NCBI GenBank assembly: GCA_044223665.1
Contig: JBGALT010000018.1
Coordinates: forward strand, 1 to 64,000
DNA: 64,000 bases
Direction of reading: 5' to 3'
Source of the DNA: JBBSAT01 sp044223665
GTDB taxonomy: Bacteria > Myxococcota_A > Polyangia > Polyangiales > Sandaracinaceae
Positions 27,563-36,804 of the stretch are shown here, piece after piece. A program made the position numbers and the translations under genes. Position 1 is the stretch's first letter; each line of letters opens with the position of its first letter. Below the pieces are notes generated by a model that ran no database searches, was not told the DNA's origin, and was given only the letters and a program-made list of their open reading frames with translations.

Positions 27563-29461
27563 CTATTTTCGCGACTCGAGCTGCTCCCAGCGAGCGTAGA
27601 GCGCCGCGACCGCCGCCTTCTGCGATTCGGCGGCGGCGATCCGCTCCTTCACCTCGTGGCCGCGCTTGGCGAAGAGGTCAGGGTCGTTGGCGGCCGCCTC
27701 GAGCTCCGCGAGCTTGTTCTCCTCCGCGCTGATCCGGTCGAGCAGTCCTTCGAGCTCGAGCCGCTCGGCGTAGGTCAGCTTCTTGGCCGCTGGCTCGGCG
27801 CTGCGGGGGGTCGCGGCGACGGCCGACGGTGGCGGCGCCTTCTGCGCGGCGGCCTCGGCCTCCCGCTGGGCCCGGAGCGCCACGTAGGTCGACCAGTTCC
27901 CCGCGTAGCGAACCACCTTCCCGTCCCCCTCGAAGGCCAGGATCGCCGTCGCCACCCGATCGAGCAGCCAGCGGTCGTGGGTGACGATGAGGGCCGTCCC
28001 GTCGAAGGTCACCAGCATGTCCTCGAGCGCCGAGAGGGTCTCGGTGTCCAGGTCGTTGGTGGGCTCGTCGAGCACGAGCAGGCTCGCGGGGGAGAGCAGC
28101 ATCCGCAGCGTCAGCACCCGCGCGCGCTCGCCGCCCGAGAGGGAGCCGACCGGCTGTCGCTGCTGGGCGGGGGTGAAGAGCATCTCGTCGAGCCAGCCCC
28201 GGATGTCCCGGTTCTCGCCCCCGATCTCCACCCGGAGCCGGCCGCCGGCGACCGAGTCCAGGACGGTCTGGTCGGGGTCGAGCCCCGAGCGCGCCTGGTC
28301 GAGGTAGGCGAGCTGGGTCGCCGCGCCCCGCTGTACCTTGCCGGCCGCGGGCGCCAGCTCGCCGAGCATCGTGCGCAGCAGCGTCGTCTTGCCGGCACCG
28401 TTGGGCCCGACGATGCCGACCCGCTCGCCCTTGGTGAGCGCCAGCGTGAGGCCGTCGACCAGGACGCGGCCGCCGACCTCGACACGGAGGTCGGCGACGT
28501 CGACGATCGTCTTGCTGGTGCGCGACGCCTCCATCGCGAGCGCGACCGTCCGCTCCCGCTCGGGCGCCCGCTGGGCGATCGCCGCCTCGGCCCGGTCGAT
28601 GCGCGCCTTCTGCTTGCCGGTGCGCGCCGCCGGGGTGCGGCGCAGCCACTCGAGCTCCCGCCGCACGAAGTTCCGGCGGTTCTGCTCGGCCCGCGCCTCG
28701 TGCTCGGCGCGCTCGGCCTTGGCGGCGAGGTAGTCGCCGTACCCGCCGTCGTAGGCGTGGAGCAGGCCGCGCGAGAGCTCGATCGTGCGCGTGACGATCC
28801 GGTCGAGGAAGTAGCGGTCGTGGGTGACGAAGAGGATCGCGCCCTGGTAGGCGTCGAGGAGGTATCCCTCGAGCCACTCGATGGTGTCGGCGTCGAGGTG
28901 GTTGGTCGGCTCGTCGAGGATGGCGAGGTCGGGCTCGAGGGCCAAGAGGCGCGCCAGCGCGACCCGGCGCTGCTCGCCCCCGCTCATCGTGCCGATCGCG
29001 CGCTCCGGGTCGGGCACGCTGAGGTGGTCGAGGAGCGAGCGGACGCGGTGCTGCGGCTCCCAGCCGCCGAGGTGGTCGATGGCCGCGAGCGCGCTCGCCT
29101 GCTCCTCGAGCCACTTCGCGGCCGTGTCGCCGGCCTCGATGCGGGCCGTGGCGGCGTCCCAGCGCGCCTTCTGCTCGTTCCAGCGCGCGAGCCCTTCGCA
29201 GGCGATCGACCAGGCGCTGCGCGCCGGATCGAGCGCCGGCACCTGGGGCAGATAGCCGACGATCGCGTTGCGGCGCCGCGCGAGGGTGCCGCCATCGGCC
29301 GGCTCCTCGCCGCCGAGGATCTTGGCCAGCGTCGTCTTGCCGGCCCCGTTTCGCCCCACGAGACCGACGCGCTCGCCGTCCTCGATGGTGAGCGAGGCCC
29401 CGTCGAGCAGGACCTTCTCTCCGAAGGACTTCCGCAGATCACGCGCGTCGAGGACGCTCAT
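27563..29461 (-). CDS. uup: ABC-F family ATPase (Uup type)
   Basis: 632 residues with two ABC domains and no membrane segments. First domain: GRNGAGKTT, MSGGEQRRV, ILDEPTNHLD. Second domain: GPNGAGKTT, LSGGERARV, VLDEPTNDLD. The C-terminal coiled coil (~560-632, rich in Glu/Leu/Ala) is typical of Uup. Members act on DNA junctions or ribosomes. The frame is open further upstream, but the ATG at 29461 gives the normal N-terminus (SVLDARDLRKSFG). It is divergent from the PhnA-like gene with a 93-base gap. Confidence 0.92.
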   Translation of the reverse strand: MSVLDARDLRKSFGEKVLLDGASLTIEDGERVGLVGRNGAGKTTLAKILGGEEPADGGTLARRRNAIVGYLPQVPALDPARSAWSIACEGLARWNEQKARWDAATARIEAGDTAAKWLEEQASALAAIDHLGGWEPQHRVRSLLDHLSVPDPERAIGTMSGGEQRRVALARLLALEPDLAILDEPTNHLDADTIEWLEGYLLDAYQGAILFVTHDRYFLDRIVTRTIELSRGLLHAYDGGYGDYLAAKAERAEHEARAEQNRRNFVRRELEWLRRTPAARTGKQKARIDRAEAAIAQRAPERERTVALAMEASRTSKTIVDVADLRVEVGGRVLVDGLTLALTKGERVGIVGPNGAGKTTLLRTMLGELAPAAGKVQRGAATQLAYLDQARSGLDPDQTVLDSVAGGRLRVEIGGENRDIRGWLDEMLFTPAQQRQPVGSLSGGERARVLTLRMLLSPASLLVLDEPTNDLDTETLSALEDMLVTFDGTALIVTHDRWLLDRVATAILAFEGDGKVVRYAGNWSTYVALRAQREAEAAAQKAPPPSAVAATPRSAEPAAKKLTYAERLELEGLLDRISAEENKLAELEAAANDPDLFAKRGHEVKERIAAAESQKAAVAALYARWEQLESRK

Positions 29462-29554
29462 CGCCGGCCTCGCGTACCGCGCCGGAGCGCCCGGTGCCAG
29501 CGGGAGGTGCAGCGAGCCGTGGCGTTCCTGCCACGAGCTGGCAGACCTCGGCCC

Positions 29555-29896
29555 ATGTCGAGCTCGCCCGAGTGCCCCATCTGTTCGATGACCGATATCG
29601 CCGAGGCGGCGGACCACTTCGAGTGCCTCACGTGTGGGCACGAGTGGCCCCGCACCGAGGCCGCCCCGGCCGACGAGGACGGGCCGCGGATCGTCAAGGA
29701 CGCGCACGGGACGGTGCTCGCGAGCGGCGACGACGTCGTGCTCATCAAGGATCTCAAGCTGCGCGGCAGCTCCACGACGCTCAAGGGCGGCACCAAGATC
29801 AAGAAGATCCGCCTCGTCGACGGCGACCACGAGGTCGACTGCAAGGTCGACGGCATGAGCGTGATGCTGAAGGCGATGTACCTGCGCAAGGCGTAG
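29555..29896 (+). CDS. PhnA/YjdM-like zinc-ribbon protein
   Basis: 113 residues. An N-terminal zinc ribbon CPIC...CLTC and a C-terminal SH3-like domain (VVLIKDLKLRGSSTTLKGGTKIKKIRLVDG) match the PhnA family (YjdM) in length and motif order. Despite the name, the role in phosphonate use is doubtful for most members. There is no partner phn operon here, so the function is unknown. The ATG was chosen as the first codon before the ribbon. Confidence 0.9.
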   Translation: MSSSPECPICSMTDIAEAADHFECLTCGHEWPRTEAAPADEDGPRIVKDAHGTVLASGDDVVLIKDLKLRGSSTTLKGGTKIKKIRLVDGDHEVDCKVDGMSVMLKAMYLRKA

Positions 29897-30008
29897 CCGT
29901 TCGGGCTCGACGGGGCCCCGACCCCTGCTTTCCGTGGGACGAAGGCCAGGCTCGCGGCGCGTGCCCGCTGACCAACCGTCCGCGATCACCCCGCCGAGGT
30001 CGTCGGCG

Positions 30009-30038
30009 TTGACACCTGCCCCCACACACAGGGATCAT
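30009..30038 (+). promoter_or_regulatory. sigma-70-type promoter
   Basis: TTGACA (30009-30014) and GATCAT (30033-30038) are separated by 18 bases, with a predicted start of transcription about 10 bases before the ATG at 30056. It is the best -35/-10 pair I saw in the window. Confidence 0.55.
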
Positions 30039-30055
30039 GCGCGGACCTTCCGTCC

Positions 30056-31393
30056 ATGTCGGCCCTCACTTCGCTGCTCGCCCGTGACCAGGCTGTACCG
30101 GTACGGAAGATCGAGGAAGCCCTGCAGAAGCAGGTCGTCTCGGGGGGCGACATCGCCACGGTCCTCCTCGAGCTCGAGGCGATCGCCGAGAACACGCTGG
30201 CCGCCTACCAGGCCGCGCTCTCGGCCGTGCTGCCGGCGACGCGCGACGAGGTGATGAAGGTGCCTCGCGACACGGTGCGCCTCGTGCCGCGCGAGGTCGC
30301 CGAGAAGCATCGGATCGTCCCCTTGGCGGTGGACGGTCGGGCACTGCTCGTCGCGACCGCCGCGCCGCTGACGCCCGACGTGGAGTCGCAGCTCGGCTTC
30401 CTCCTCGGCTACGAGCTCGTCGCGCGCATCGTCTGCGAGGTGCGGATCGCCGCGGGCCTGCAGCATCACTACGGCGTCGAGCCTTCGGCGCGTCATCGCC
30501 GGCTGATCGAGAAGCTGCGGCACCGCGAGGCGGGCGAGATCCCGTACGTCGCCCCACCGCAGCAGGGGAAAGTGAGCAAGGGCGCCCTCGGCGAGCTGCC
30601 GACCAAGCCGCGCATGAGCGCGGCGAGCTGGCTGGACGAAGAAGAGGACGAGCCCCCGGCGCCGCCCCCGCCGCGCAAGTCGCAGCTCCCGCCCTCGGGA
30701 GAGGGGCGCACGACGGATCCGAATGGCTTCCCGTCGCGGCGTCCGCCCTCGATGGCACCGACGCCCGCCTCGGTCGCGCCGCCGGCGGCACCGGCACCGG
30801 CACCGAGACCGGCCTCCGTGGCGCCGCCGCCCGCGCCCAGCTCGCCCGCGCCCAGCTCGCCCGCACCCAGGTCGGTCGCGCCCGCTGCGGCCGATCCGAG
30901 CTTCGACACGAGCCTCGACCTCGGCGAGCACGCGCCGCGAACGACCACGCCGGGCCTCGCGCCGCCCGGGGCCAGCAAGGTGGCCGCGCCACGCATCGAG
31001 GGAGCCGTCCCGGCGCCCGTGCTCGGTGTCGGCGTGCGCCGGTCGTCGCACCCTCCGCCGCGCGAGCCGGAGACGCGAGCCGCGGCGCCTCGCCGGGCAC
31101 GCCCTTGGCCGAGCTGCGCCGCCTGCGTGGGCCGCTCACGGCCGGTGCGGCCGCCCGCCTGCTCGACAGCGCGACCGGGCGCGACGACGTGCTCGCGATC
31201 TTCTTCGCGTTCGCGCGCCAGTTCTTCGACTTCGCGGCGCTCTTCGTCGTCAACGGCGATGTCGCGGAGGGGCGCGACGCGTTCGGGCCCGGCGCGAGCG
31301 CCGACGACGTGCGCCACCTCGCCGTGCGGCTCGACGTGCCCGGCCGCTTCGCGATCGTGCGCCGGCTGCGCGAGCCCACGCTCGAGCCGATGA
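30056..31393 (+). CDS. GspE/MshE N-terminal-domain protein, 5' part of a frameshifted gene
   Basis: Residues ~1-150 resemble the N-terminal domain of GspE/MshE (MshEN) proteins (LLARDQAVPVRKIEEALQKQ, then PLAVDGRALLVATAAP). A Pro/Ala linker follows. After about base 31090 the reading becomes Arg/Ser/Cys-rich shadow sequence and ends at 31393. Good coding sequence resumes in the frame of 31105-33612. No ATPase domain is present, so it is not a secretion ATPase. I read this and the next entry as one original gene broken by a single-base loss near 31090. Confidence 0.65.
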   Translation: MSALTSLLARDQAVPVRKIEEALQKQVVSGGDIATVLLELEAIAENTLAAYQAALSAVLPATRDEVMKVPRDTVRLVPREVAEKHRIVPLAVDGRALLVATAAPLTPDVESQLGFLLGYELVARIVCEVRIAAGLQHHYGVEPSARHRRLIEKLRHREAGEIPYVAPPQQGKVSKGALGELPTKPRMSAASWLDEEEDEPPAPPPPRKSQLPPSGEGRTTDPNGFPSRRPPSMAPTPASVAPPAAPAPAPRPASVAPPPAPSSPAPSSPAPRSVAPAAADPSFDTSLDLGEHAPRTTTPGLAPPGASKVAAPRIEGAVPAPVLGVGVRRSSHPPPREPETRAAAPRRARPWPSCAACVGRSRPVRPPACSTARPGATTCSRSSSRSRASSSTSRRSSSSTAMSRRGATRSGPARAPTTCATSPCGSTCPAASRSCAGCASPRSSR

Positions 31394-33612
31394 ACACCTC
31401 GGACGCCGATCGCGAGGTCACGCGCGATCTTCGCCGGCCGGCGAACGTGATGGCGTTGCTCGTCCCGGTCGCGCTGCGCGAGCGCGCCGTGCTGATCTTC
31501 TACGGCGATCGCGACGGCGACTCCTTCGCGCTCTCCGACGTTCCGGAGCTCGTGGCGTTCGTGCCGCGGATCGCGCTCGCGCTCGAGCGCATCATCCTGC
31601 AGCGGAAGAAGAGCTCGAAGAGCGACTTCGCGAAGTCACCCAGCGCCCCGCCCGAGCGCAGCGATCTGAAGGCCGCCGCGCGCTCCGTCGGAGCGCTTCC
31701 GGCGGCACGGCCCGCCCGCAGCCCCGATCGCTGGTCGGCGCCGCCGGGGGCCGATCGCCCGCGTACCGAGCGCTCCTCGGCGCCGCCTCCCTCGGACGCC
31801 ATCGCGCCGCGCTCGCTCGTCGACGCCATCATCGCAGCGCCGAACGTCCCCGAGTCGACCCCGCCCCCGCCGCGGGAAGAAGGCTCGCGCGAAGCGGCGC
31901 TACCGCCGCCGCCGACGGCCGCATCGTCGTCGCTGCCGCCGGCCCCCGACGTCGCCGCGGTGGTGCGCGCTCCGGGACGCGCCGCCGCGCTCCGACAGAT
32001 GGTCGGCATCCCGCGCAGCGCGCCGCCGCCGCCGCAGAGCGACGCGCTCGATCTCGGGATCGGGATCCCGCTCGCCTCCCCGACCGGGTTCGCCGGCGCC
32101 AAGAGCCCGAAGAGCGTTCCGCGCACGGCCGTCGAGCCGGCCGTCGCGCTGCCGACGCCCATCGGGGTGGGTCGCGACACGATGCCGGAGAGCCTGCTGC
32201 CGATCCAGGGGCGCTCCACCGAGCCGGCTCCGCCGCCGAGCGAAGAGGACGACGGCCCCGAGATGGTCGTCGGCACGGTCGAGGAGGGCGAGCTCGACGA
32301 CTTCGACACGTCCGGCGAGTACGAGAACGACCCCGCCGGCGACGAAGCGAGCGCGGACGACGTCGACGCCTCCGCCAGCGCCAAGCAGAGCGCGAGCGGC
32401 GATCGCCACGCGCACGCGCGCGAGCCGTACCTCTACAAGGAGGCGAGCGTCGACGTGGTCGCCGGGCCCAAGCGCGCGGCCAGCGGGCGGCCCGGCGCGC
32501 GCGCGCCGGCGAGCGAGAGCGGCAGCGGACGCGAGCCCGCCCATCGACGCCGCGCCGATCCGCGGCGCGAGGACGAAGAGATCCCGATCACGATCGAGGA
32601 GAAGGTCCGCATCCCGACCGGCAGCTACGTGCGCGGCGGGGCGGCCCCTCGAACCGAGAAGATCACGGCATCGCATCGGCCCGGGCGCGCAGCGGCATCG
32701 ATCCCGCCGCAGGCGACGCAGCGCTCGGTCATCGTCGACATGGGCGACAACGTCAACGACCTCGTGGTGGAGCTGATGCACGCGGGGCCCGACGGCGAGA
32801 AGGCGATCGTCGACGCGCTGCTGCGCCTCGGGGACGCGCCGCTTCCCTCGCTCGCCCAGGCGTTCCCCGGCCCGCTCTGGTTCGACCGTCGGCGCCCGCA
32901 CCGCAAGCAGCCGCGCGGCCGAGACGTGAGCGCGATCGCGCGCGCGCTCTTCGCGTACCGCGAGCGCGCCGTGCCCTACCTCGCGACGATCCTCGGCAGC
33001 GGCGACACCGAGCACCGCTTCTACGCGACGATGCTGGCCAACGAGCTGGTGGCCGGCGGGCTCGTCGAGCCCCTCGCCGCCCGCGTGTTCGACGACGACG
33101 AGCCGACCCGCAAGCTCGCGGCCGAGGCGCTCCTCAAGCACCGCGGGCTGCCCGAGATGGTCGAGTCGCTCACCGTGCTGCGGCGCACGGCCCGCATCCG
33201 CGGCAAGGATCCGCAGAAGCGCCTCCGCGCGATCGCGGCGCTCGGAGCGATCCGGGACTCGGGCGCGCTGCGCCTCCTGGTCGATCTGCTCGAGGACGAG
33301 GACGGCGCCGTCGTGCACGGCGCCCACCTCGCGCTCGTCGAGATCACGTGCGAGGACCTCGGCGCCGGCGCCCGCAAGTGGAGCGCGTGGGCCGACCGCA
33401 ACGAGGCCCGGCACCGCATCGAGTGGCTCATCGACGCGCTCACGCACGGCGACGAGACGCTGCGCGCGGCGGCCGGCGAGGACCTGAAGGCGATGACGCA
33501 GCAGTACTTCGGCTTCCATCCCGGCGCCGGCAAGAAGGACCGCGAGGTCGTGCAGCAGAAGTACCGCACGTGGTGGGAGACCCAGGGCCGCGCGATCCAC
33601 GCCGCGCGCTGA
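31105..33612 (+). CDS. 3' part of the frameshifted gene, HEAT-like repeats
   Basis: The frame is entered at a TTG (31105) with no ribosome site, which supports a frameshift rather than a separate gene. Residues ~1-170 look like a GAF-type sensor (AIFFAFARQFFDFAALFVVNG, then LVPVALRERAVLIFYGDRDG). A long disordered Pro/Ser stretch follows (~180-520). The C-terminal ~280 residues are HEAT-like helical repeats (FDDDEPTRKLAAEALLKHRG, RLRAIAALGAIRDS). The full product would be about 1185 residues with an N-terminal MshEN-like domain. The function is unknown, probably regulatory scaffolding. Confidence 0.6.
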   Translation: MAELRRLRGPLTAGAAARLLDSATGRDDVLAIFFAFARQFFDFAALFVVNGDVAEGRDAFGPGASADDVRHLAVRLDVPGRFAIVRRLREPTLEPMNTSDADREVTRDLRRPANVMALLVPVALRERAVLIFYGDRDGDSFALSDVPELVAFVPRIALALERIILQRKKSSKSDFAKSPSAPPERSDLKAAARSVGALPAARPARSPDRWSAPPGADRPRTERSSAPPPSDAIAPRSLVDAIIAAPNVPESTPPPPREEGSREAALPPPPTAASSSLPPAPDVAAVVRAPGRAAALRQMVGIPRSAPPPPQSDALDLGIGIPLASPTGFAGAKSPKSVPRTAVEPAVALPTPIGVGRDTMPESLLPIQGRSTEPAPPPSEEDDGPEMVVGTVEEGELDDFDTSGEYENDPAGDEASADDVDASASAKQSASGDRHAHAREPYLYKEASVDVVAGPKRAASGRPGARAPASESGSGREPAHRRRADPRREDEEIPITIEEKVRIPTGSYVRGGAAPRTEKITASHRPGRAAASIPPQATQRSVIVDMGDNVNDLVVELMHAGPDGEKAIVDALLRLGDAPLPSLAQAFPGPLWFDRRRPHRKQPRGRDVSAIARALFAYRERAVPYLATILGSGDTEHRFYATMLANELVAGGLVEPLAARVFDDDEPTRKLAAEALLKHRGLPEMVESLTVLRRTARIRGKDPQKRLRAIAALGAIRDSGALRLLVDLLEDEDGAVVHGAHLALVEITCEDLGAGARKWSAWADRNEARHRIEWLIDALTHGDETLRAAAGEDLKAMTQQYFGFHPGAGKKDREVVQQKYRTWWETQGRAIHAAR

Positions 33613-35012
33613 AGGGCGTCGGCCCGCTCGAGGGCCGCTGGCGCGCGGCGCGCCGGCTCGCGGGCGGCCCGACGGGTCGCGCCGGGCCGGCCTCGTCGGC
33701 CCTCGCCCTCGCGCTCGTGCTCGCCGTGGGCGGCTGCGCCGGCGCGGTGCATGCGCACACGGCGCGCGCGACGTCGTCCTCGCTGCGGATCGAGGTCCGG
33801 ATGAGCGTGGCCCCGAACGAGGGCGTCGTCCGCGGCCACGCCCGCTTCCGCGGCACGGTGGAGCCTCCCGTGCTCGCCTGGTCGATCGACCCGCGCCTGA
33901 GCGTCCGCTGCGCTCCCGACCTCACTGCGTCCGAGTGCACGCTGCGCGCGCTCGGCGAGAGCGCGGACGGTCTGTGGCAGATCACCGGCTCGGACGTCGC
34001 GCTCGAGATCGACGGCTTCGTCGGCACGGTGTGGCCCGAGCCGCCGCACGTGGGCGACGACTACGTCGAGCTCACGACCTGGGGGAACGTGCTCGTCCCG
34101 CAGCCGGTCGATCGCCGTGGCGACGTCGACGTCCGGCTCGAGGTCGAGGTCGAGGACGGCTGGCGCCTGGCCGCGACGCGCGAGCTCCCGGCCGAGCTCC
34201 GCGGCGACGACCCGCTCGCCCTGGTCGCGACCGAGGCCCTGAGCGAGAGCCGGGTGGCGTGCGACGGGGCCGAGGTCGGCGTCGCCTACGACGCGGACTT
34301 TCCCGGGCGACAGCGCGCGCTCGAGCTCGCGCGCCTCATCTGCCAGAGCGCCCGCACGATGACCGGATGGTGGGGTGATGCCGAGGGCGCGGGCGCCTTC
34401 CGCGTGCTCGTGAGCCCGCGCCGCGGCACGGCCTACTACGTCGCGCCGCGCGGGCTGGTGGTCCCTGCGTACTACGGCGGGTACGCCGACACGGCGGGCA
34501 CCGCCGACGCGGAGGACGCTGCGGCGGCGGACTCGTTCACGCTGGAGCCGGCCGCGACGCGCGCCGAGAGCGACGTCGAGCTCACCACGTCGCTCGCCCA
34601 CCGACTGACGCGCCTGGCGGCCATCCACGAGACGGCGCACGCCTGGTTCCACGTGCCGATCGAGGGCTGGCGGCGGCTGCACGAGGCCCTGGCCGAGTAC
34701 GCGGCGCTGCGCGCGCTCCGCGTGGTCGGCGAGGAGGACGACGCCGACGAGGTGGAGCGGCTGGCGGGCGAGCGCCTCGCGAGCGCGGGCGACGCGGACT
34801 ATGCGCTGCGTCCCTACGATCTCGGGGTGCGCGTCCTCGACGCGCTGGCGCGCGAGCGCGGCGAGGCGCGCGTGGACGCCTTCTTGCGAAGGATGGCGCT
34901 CGAGCGGCCCACGCGCGCCGAGGAGCTCGAGCCCCTCGTGCTCGCGACGCTGGGCGAAGGGGCGCTCGACGCGCTCGGGCCGCTGCGGAGCCCGGCCCCC
35001 GCGGCCCCGTGA
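33573..35012 (+). CDS. peptidase-MA-like metalloprotease lipoprotein
   Basis: About 479 residues. A lipobox VGGC is at about residue 50 and is preceded by an Arg-rich stretch; start codons here are poor (GTG at 33570 or 33573), so the N-terminus is uncertain. The zinc motif HETAH plus a downstream LHEALAEYAAL segment fits gluzincin 'peptidase MA-like' proteins. It is an envelope-anchored protease of unknown substrate. It overlaps the upstream gene's end by about 40 bases, suggesting co-transcription. Confidence 0.65.
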   Translation: MGDPGPRDPRRALKGVGPLEGRWRAARRLAGGPTGRAGPASSALALALVLAVGGCAGAVHAHTARATSSSLRIEVRMSVAPNEGVVRGHARFRGTVEPPVLAWSIDPRLSVRCAPDLTASECTLRALGESADGLWQITGSDVALEIDGFVGTVWPEPPHVGDDYVELTTWGNVLVPQPVDRRGDVDVRLEVEVEDGWRLAATRELPAELRGDDPLALVATEALSESRVACDGAEVGVAYDADFPGRQRALELARLICQSARTMTGWWGDAEGAGAFRVLVSPRRGTAYYVAPRGLVVPAYYGGYADTAGTADAEDAAAADSFTLEPAATRAESDVELTTSLAHRLTRLAAIHETAHAWFHVPIEGWRRLHEALAEYAALRALRVVGEEDDADEVERLAGERLASAGDADYALRPYDLGVRVLDALARERGEARVDAFLRRMALERPTRAEELEPLVLATLGEGALDALGPLRSPAPAAP

Positions 35013-35079
35013 CGTTTCTTCACGCGCCCTTGGCCAGATGCGAATGGCGGGCGCGCTCGGCACGCGATAGCTCCGCGGG

Positions 35080-36105
35080 ATGCGAGCGATCTGGATCAAG
35101 AAGCACGGCGGCCCGAACGTCCTCGAGGTCCGCGAGACCCCCGACCCCGAGCCCCAGCGCGGCGAGCTGAAGATCCGCGTGAAGGCGGCGGGGCTCAACT
35201 TCGCCGAGGTGACGGCGCGACAGGGGCTCTATCCCGATGCGCCCAAGCCGCCCTGCGTCGTGGGGTACGAGGGCGCGGGTGTCGTCGAGAAGCTCGGCGA
35301 GGGAGCGACGGGACCGGCGGTGGGGACGCGCGTGCTCTTCATGTCGCGCTTCGGCGGCATGAGCGACGTCGTGGTGGTGCCGAGCACGCAGGTCGTGCCC
35401 ATCCCCGAGGCGATGACGTTCGAGACGGCGGCGGCGATCCCGGTGAACTACCTGACCGCGCACCACATGCTGTTCAGCGTCGCCCGCATCCGCCGCGGCG
35501 ATCGCGTGCTCGTGCACATGGCTGCGGGCGGCGTCGGCACCGCGGCGCTCCAGCTCTGCCGGACCGTGCCCGGCGTCACCACCTTCGGCACGTCGAGCGC
35601 CAGCAAGCACGACTACGTCCGGGGGCAGGGATGCGATCACCCGATCGACTACCGCACCAAGGACTACGTCGCGGAGATCAAGCGCCTCACGAACGGCGAA
35701 GGCGTGGACTTCGTGCTCGACCCGCTGGGAGGCAAGGACTGGGTCAAGGGCCACTCGCTCGTGCGCGAAGGCGGGATCCTGATCTGCTTCGGGATGGCCA
35801 ACGTCGCGACGCCGGGGAAGGCCAACTGGCTGCGGGCGATCGGCACGGTGCTCTCGAACCCGAAGTTCGATCCCATGAAGCTCATGAACGACAACAAGGG
35901 CGTCGCGGGCGTCAACCTCGGCCACATGTGGCACTTGCAGTCGATGATTCAGGACGGTCTCCGCGAGTGCGTGCGGCTCTTCGAGGCCGGCCAGATCGCG
36001 CCGCACCTCGACGGCGTGTACCCGTTCGACCGGGCCGCCGAGGCGTTCGGCCGGCTCGAGCACGGCAAGAACGTCGGCAAGGTCGTCCTCGTGCCCCGCG
36101 CGTAG
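35080..36105 (+). CDS. VAT-1-like zinc-free medium-chain reductase
   Basis: 341 residues of the quinone-oxidoreductase/VAT-1 branch of the MDR family. The catalytic domain has GLNFAEVTARQGLYPDAP, and the NADPH site is in AAGGVGTAALQL (~148-160). No zinc-ligand pattern is present. It reduces quinones or enones with NADPH; the exact substrate is unknown. A TAGCTC/GATAGCT box ends 6-7 bases before the ATG, again a leaderless-like layout. Confidence 0.88.
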   Translation: MRAIWIKKHGGPNVLEVRETPDPEPQRGELKIRVKAAGLNFAEVTARQGLYPDAPKPPCVVGYEGAGVVEKLGEGATGPAVGTRVLFMSRFGGMSDVVVVPSTQVVPIPEAMTFETAAAIPVNYLTAHHMLFSVARIRRGDRVLVHMAAGGVGTAALQLCRTVPGVTTFGTSSASKHDYVRGQGCDHPIDYRTKDYVAEIKRLTNGEGVDFVLDPLGGKDWVKGHSLVREGGILICFGMANVATPGKANWLRAIGTVLSNPKFDPMKLMNDNKGVAGVNLGHMWHLQSMIQDGLRECVRLFEAGQIAPHLDGVYPFDRAAEAFGRLEHGKNVGKVVLVPRA

Positions 36106-36159
36106 ACGCCGCCGCGGGCGAGCGCGCGACTTCGATGCGGCGTCGATCCCGAAACCGAC

Positions 36160-36165
36160 TATTCT
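36160..36165 (+). promoter_or_regulatory. -10-like box for a leaderless ruvA start
   Basis: TATTCT ends exactly 6 bases before the GTG at 36172 with no Shine-Dalgarno sequence. The clear -10 and exact spacing make a leaderless ruvAB transcript likely. Confidence 0.55.
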
Positions 36166-36171
36166 CGCGGC

Positions 36172-36798
36172 GTGATCGGGAGGCTGACGGGCACGGTGGT
36201 GGAGCGAGGCGGCGACGGCTCGATCGTGCTGGACGTTCACGGAGTCGGCTACGAGGTCTTCGTTCCTCTCGGCTCGCTCGGGCGCTTGCCGAACGACGAG
36301 CCCGTGACGCTGCACGTCCACACGCACGTCCGCGAGGACGCCCTCGTGCTCTACGGGTTCCCCACCGCCGACGATCGCGCTGCGTTCCGCACGCTGATGA
36401 CCGTGTCGTCGGTGGGGCCCAAGCTCGCGCTCGCCGTGATGTCGCACCTGACGGCGCGCGAGCTCGCGGCGGCGATCGCCCAGAACGATCGCACCGCGTT
36501 CCAGAAGATCCCCGGCGTGGGCAAGAAGATCGTCGAGCGCCTCGTGCTCGAGCTCAAGGACAAGGTGGCCCAGCTCTCGAGCGGCAACGTGTCGGCGTCC
36601 AGCGCCGGAACGATCGCCGCGCCGATGGCGCCGAGCAGCGCGCGCCTGCCCGGGCCGCTCGGCGGCGTCGCCGGGATGCTCGTCTCGATGGGCTTCCGCC
36701 CCTCGGAGGCCGACCGCGCGGTCGCCGCCATCGCGACCAGCGCCGAAGGCAAGGACGCCGGGACCCTGCTGCGCGAAGCGCTCGCAGCGCTCGGGTGA
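36172..36798 (+). CDS. ruvA: Holliday junction helicase subunit RuvA
   Basis: 208 residues. The N-terminal OB domain (IGRLTGTVVERGGDGSIVLDVHGVGYEV), the two helix-hairpin-helix motifs (SVGPKLALAVMSHL and IPGVGKKIVERLVLEL) and a C-terminal domain III (MLVSMGFRPSEADRAV) follow in the normal order. It forms the tetramer that loads RuvB on Holliday junctions. ruvB starts 6 bases after its stop. There is no ruvC in the window. Confidence 0.96.
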   Translation: MIGRLTGTVVERGGDGSIVLDVHGVGYEVFVPLGSLGRLPNDEPVTLHVHTHVREDALVLYGFPTADDRAAFRTLMTVSSVGPKLALAVMSHLTARELAAAIAQNDRTAFQKIPGVGKKIVERLVLELKDKVAQLSSGNVSASSAGTIAAPMAPSSARLPGPLGGVAGMLVSMGFRPSEADRAVAAIATSAEGKDAGTLLREALAALG

Positions 36799-36804
36799 CG
36801 CGCG

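Noticed and set aside
30723..33570. Long third-frame reading through the GspE-N/HEAT gene
   Set aside because: The residues are Arg/Ala-rich shadow; it becomes real only after about 33570 as the peptidase-MA-like lipoprotein.
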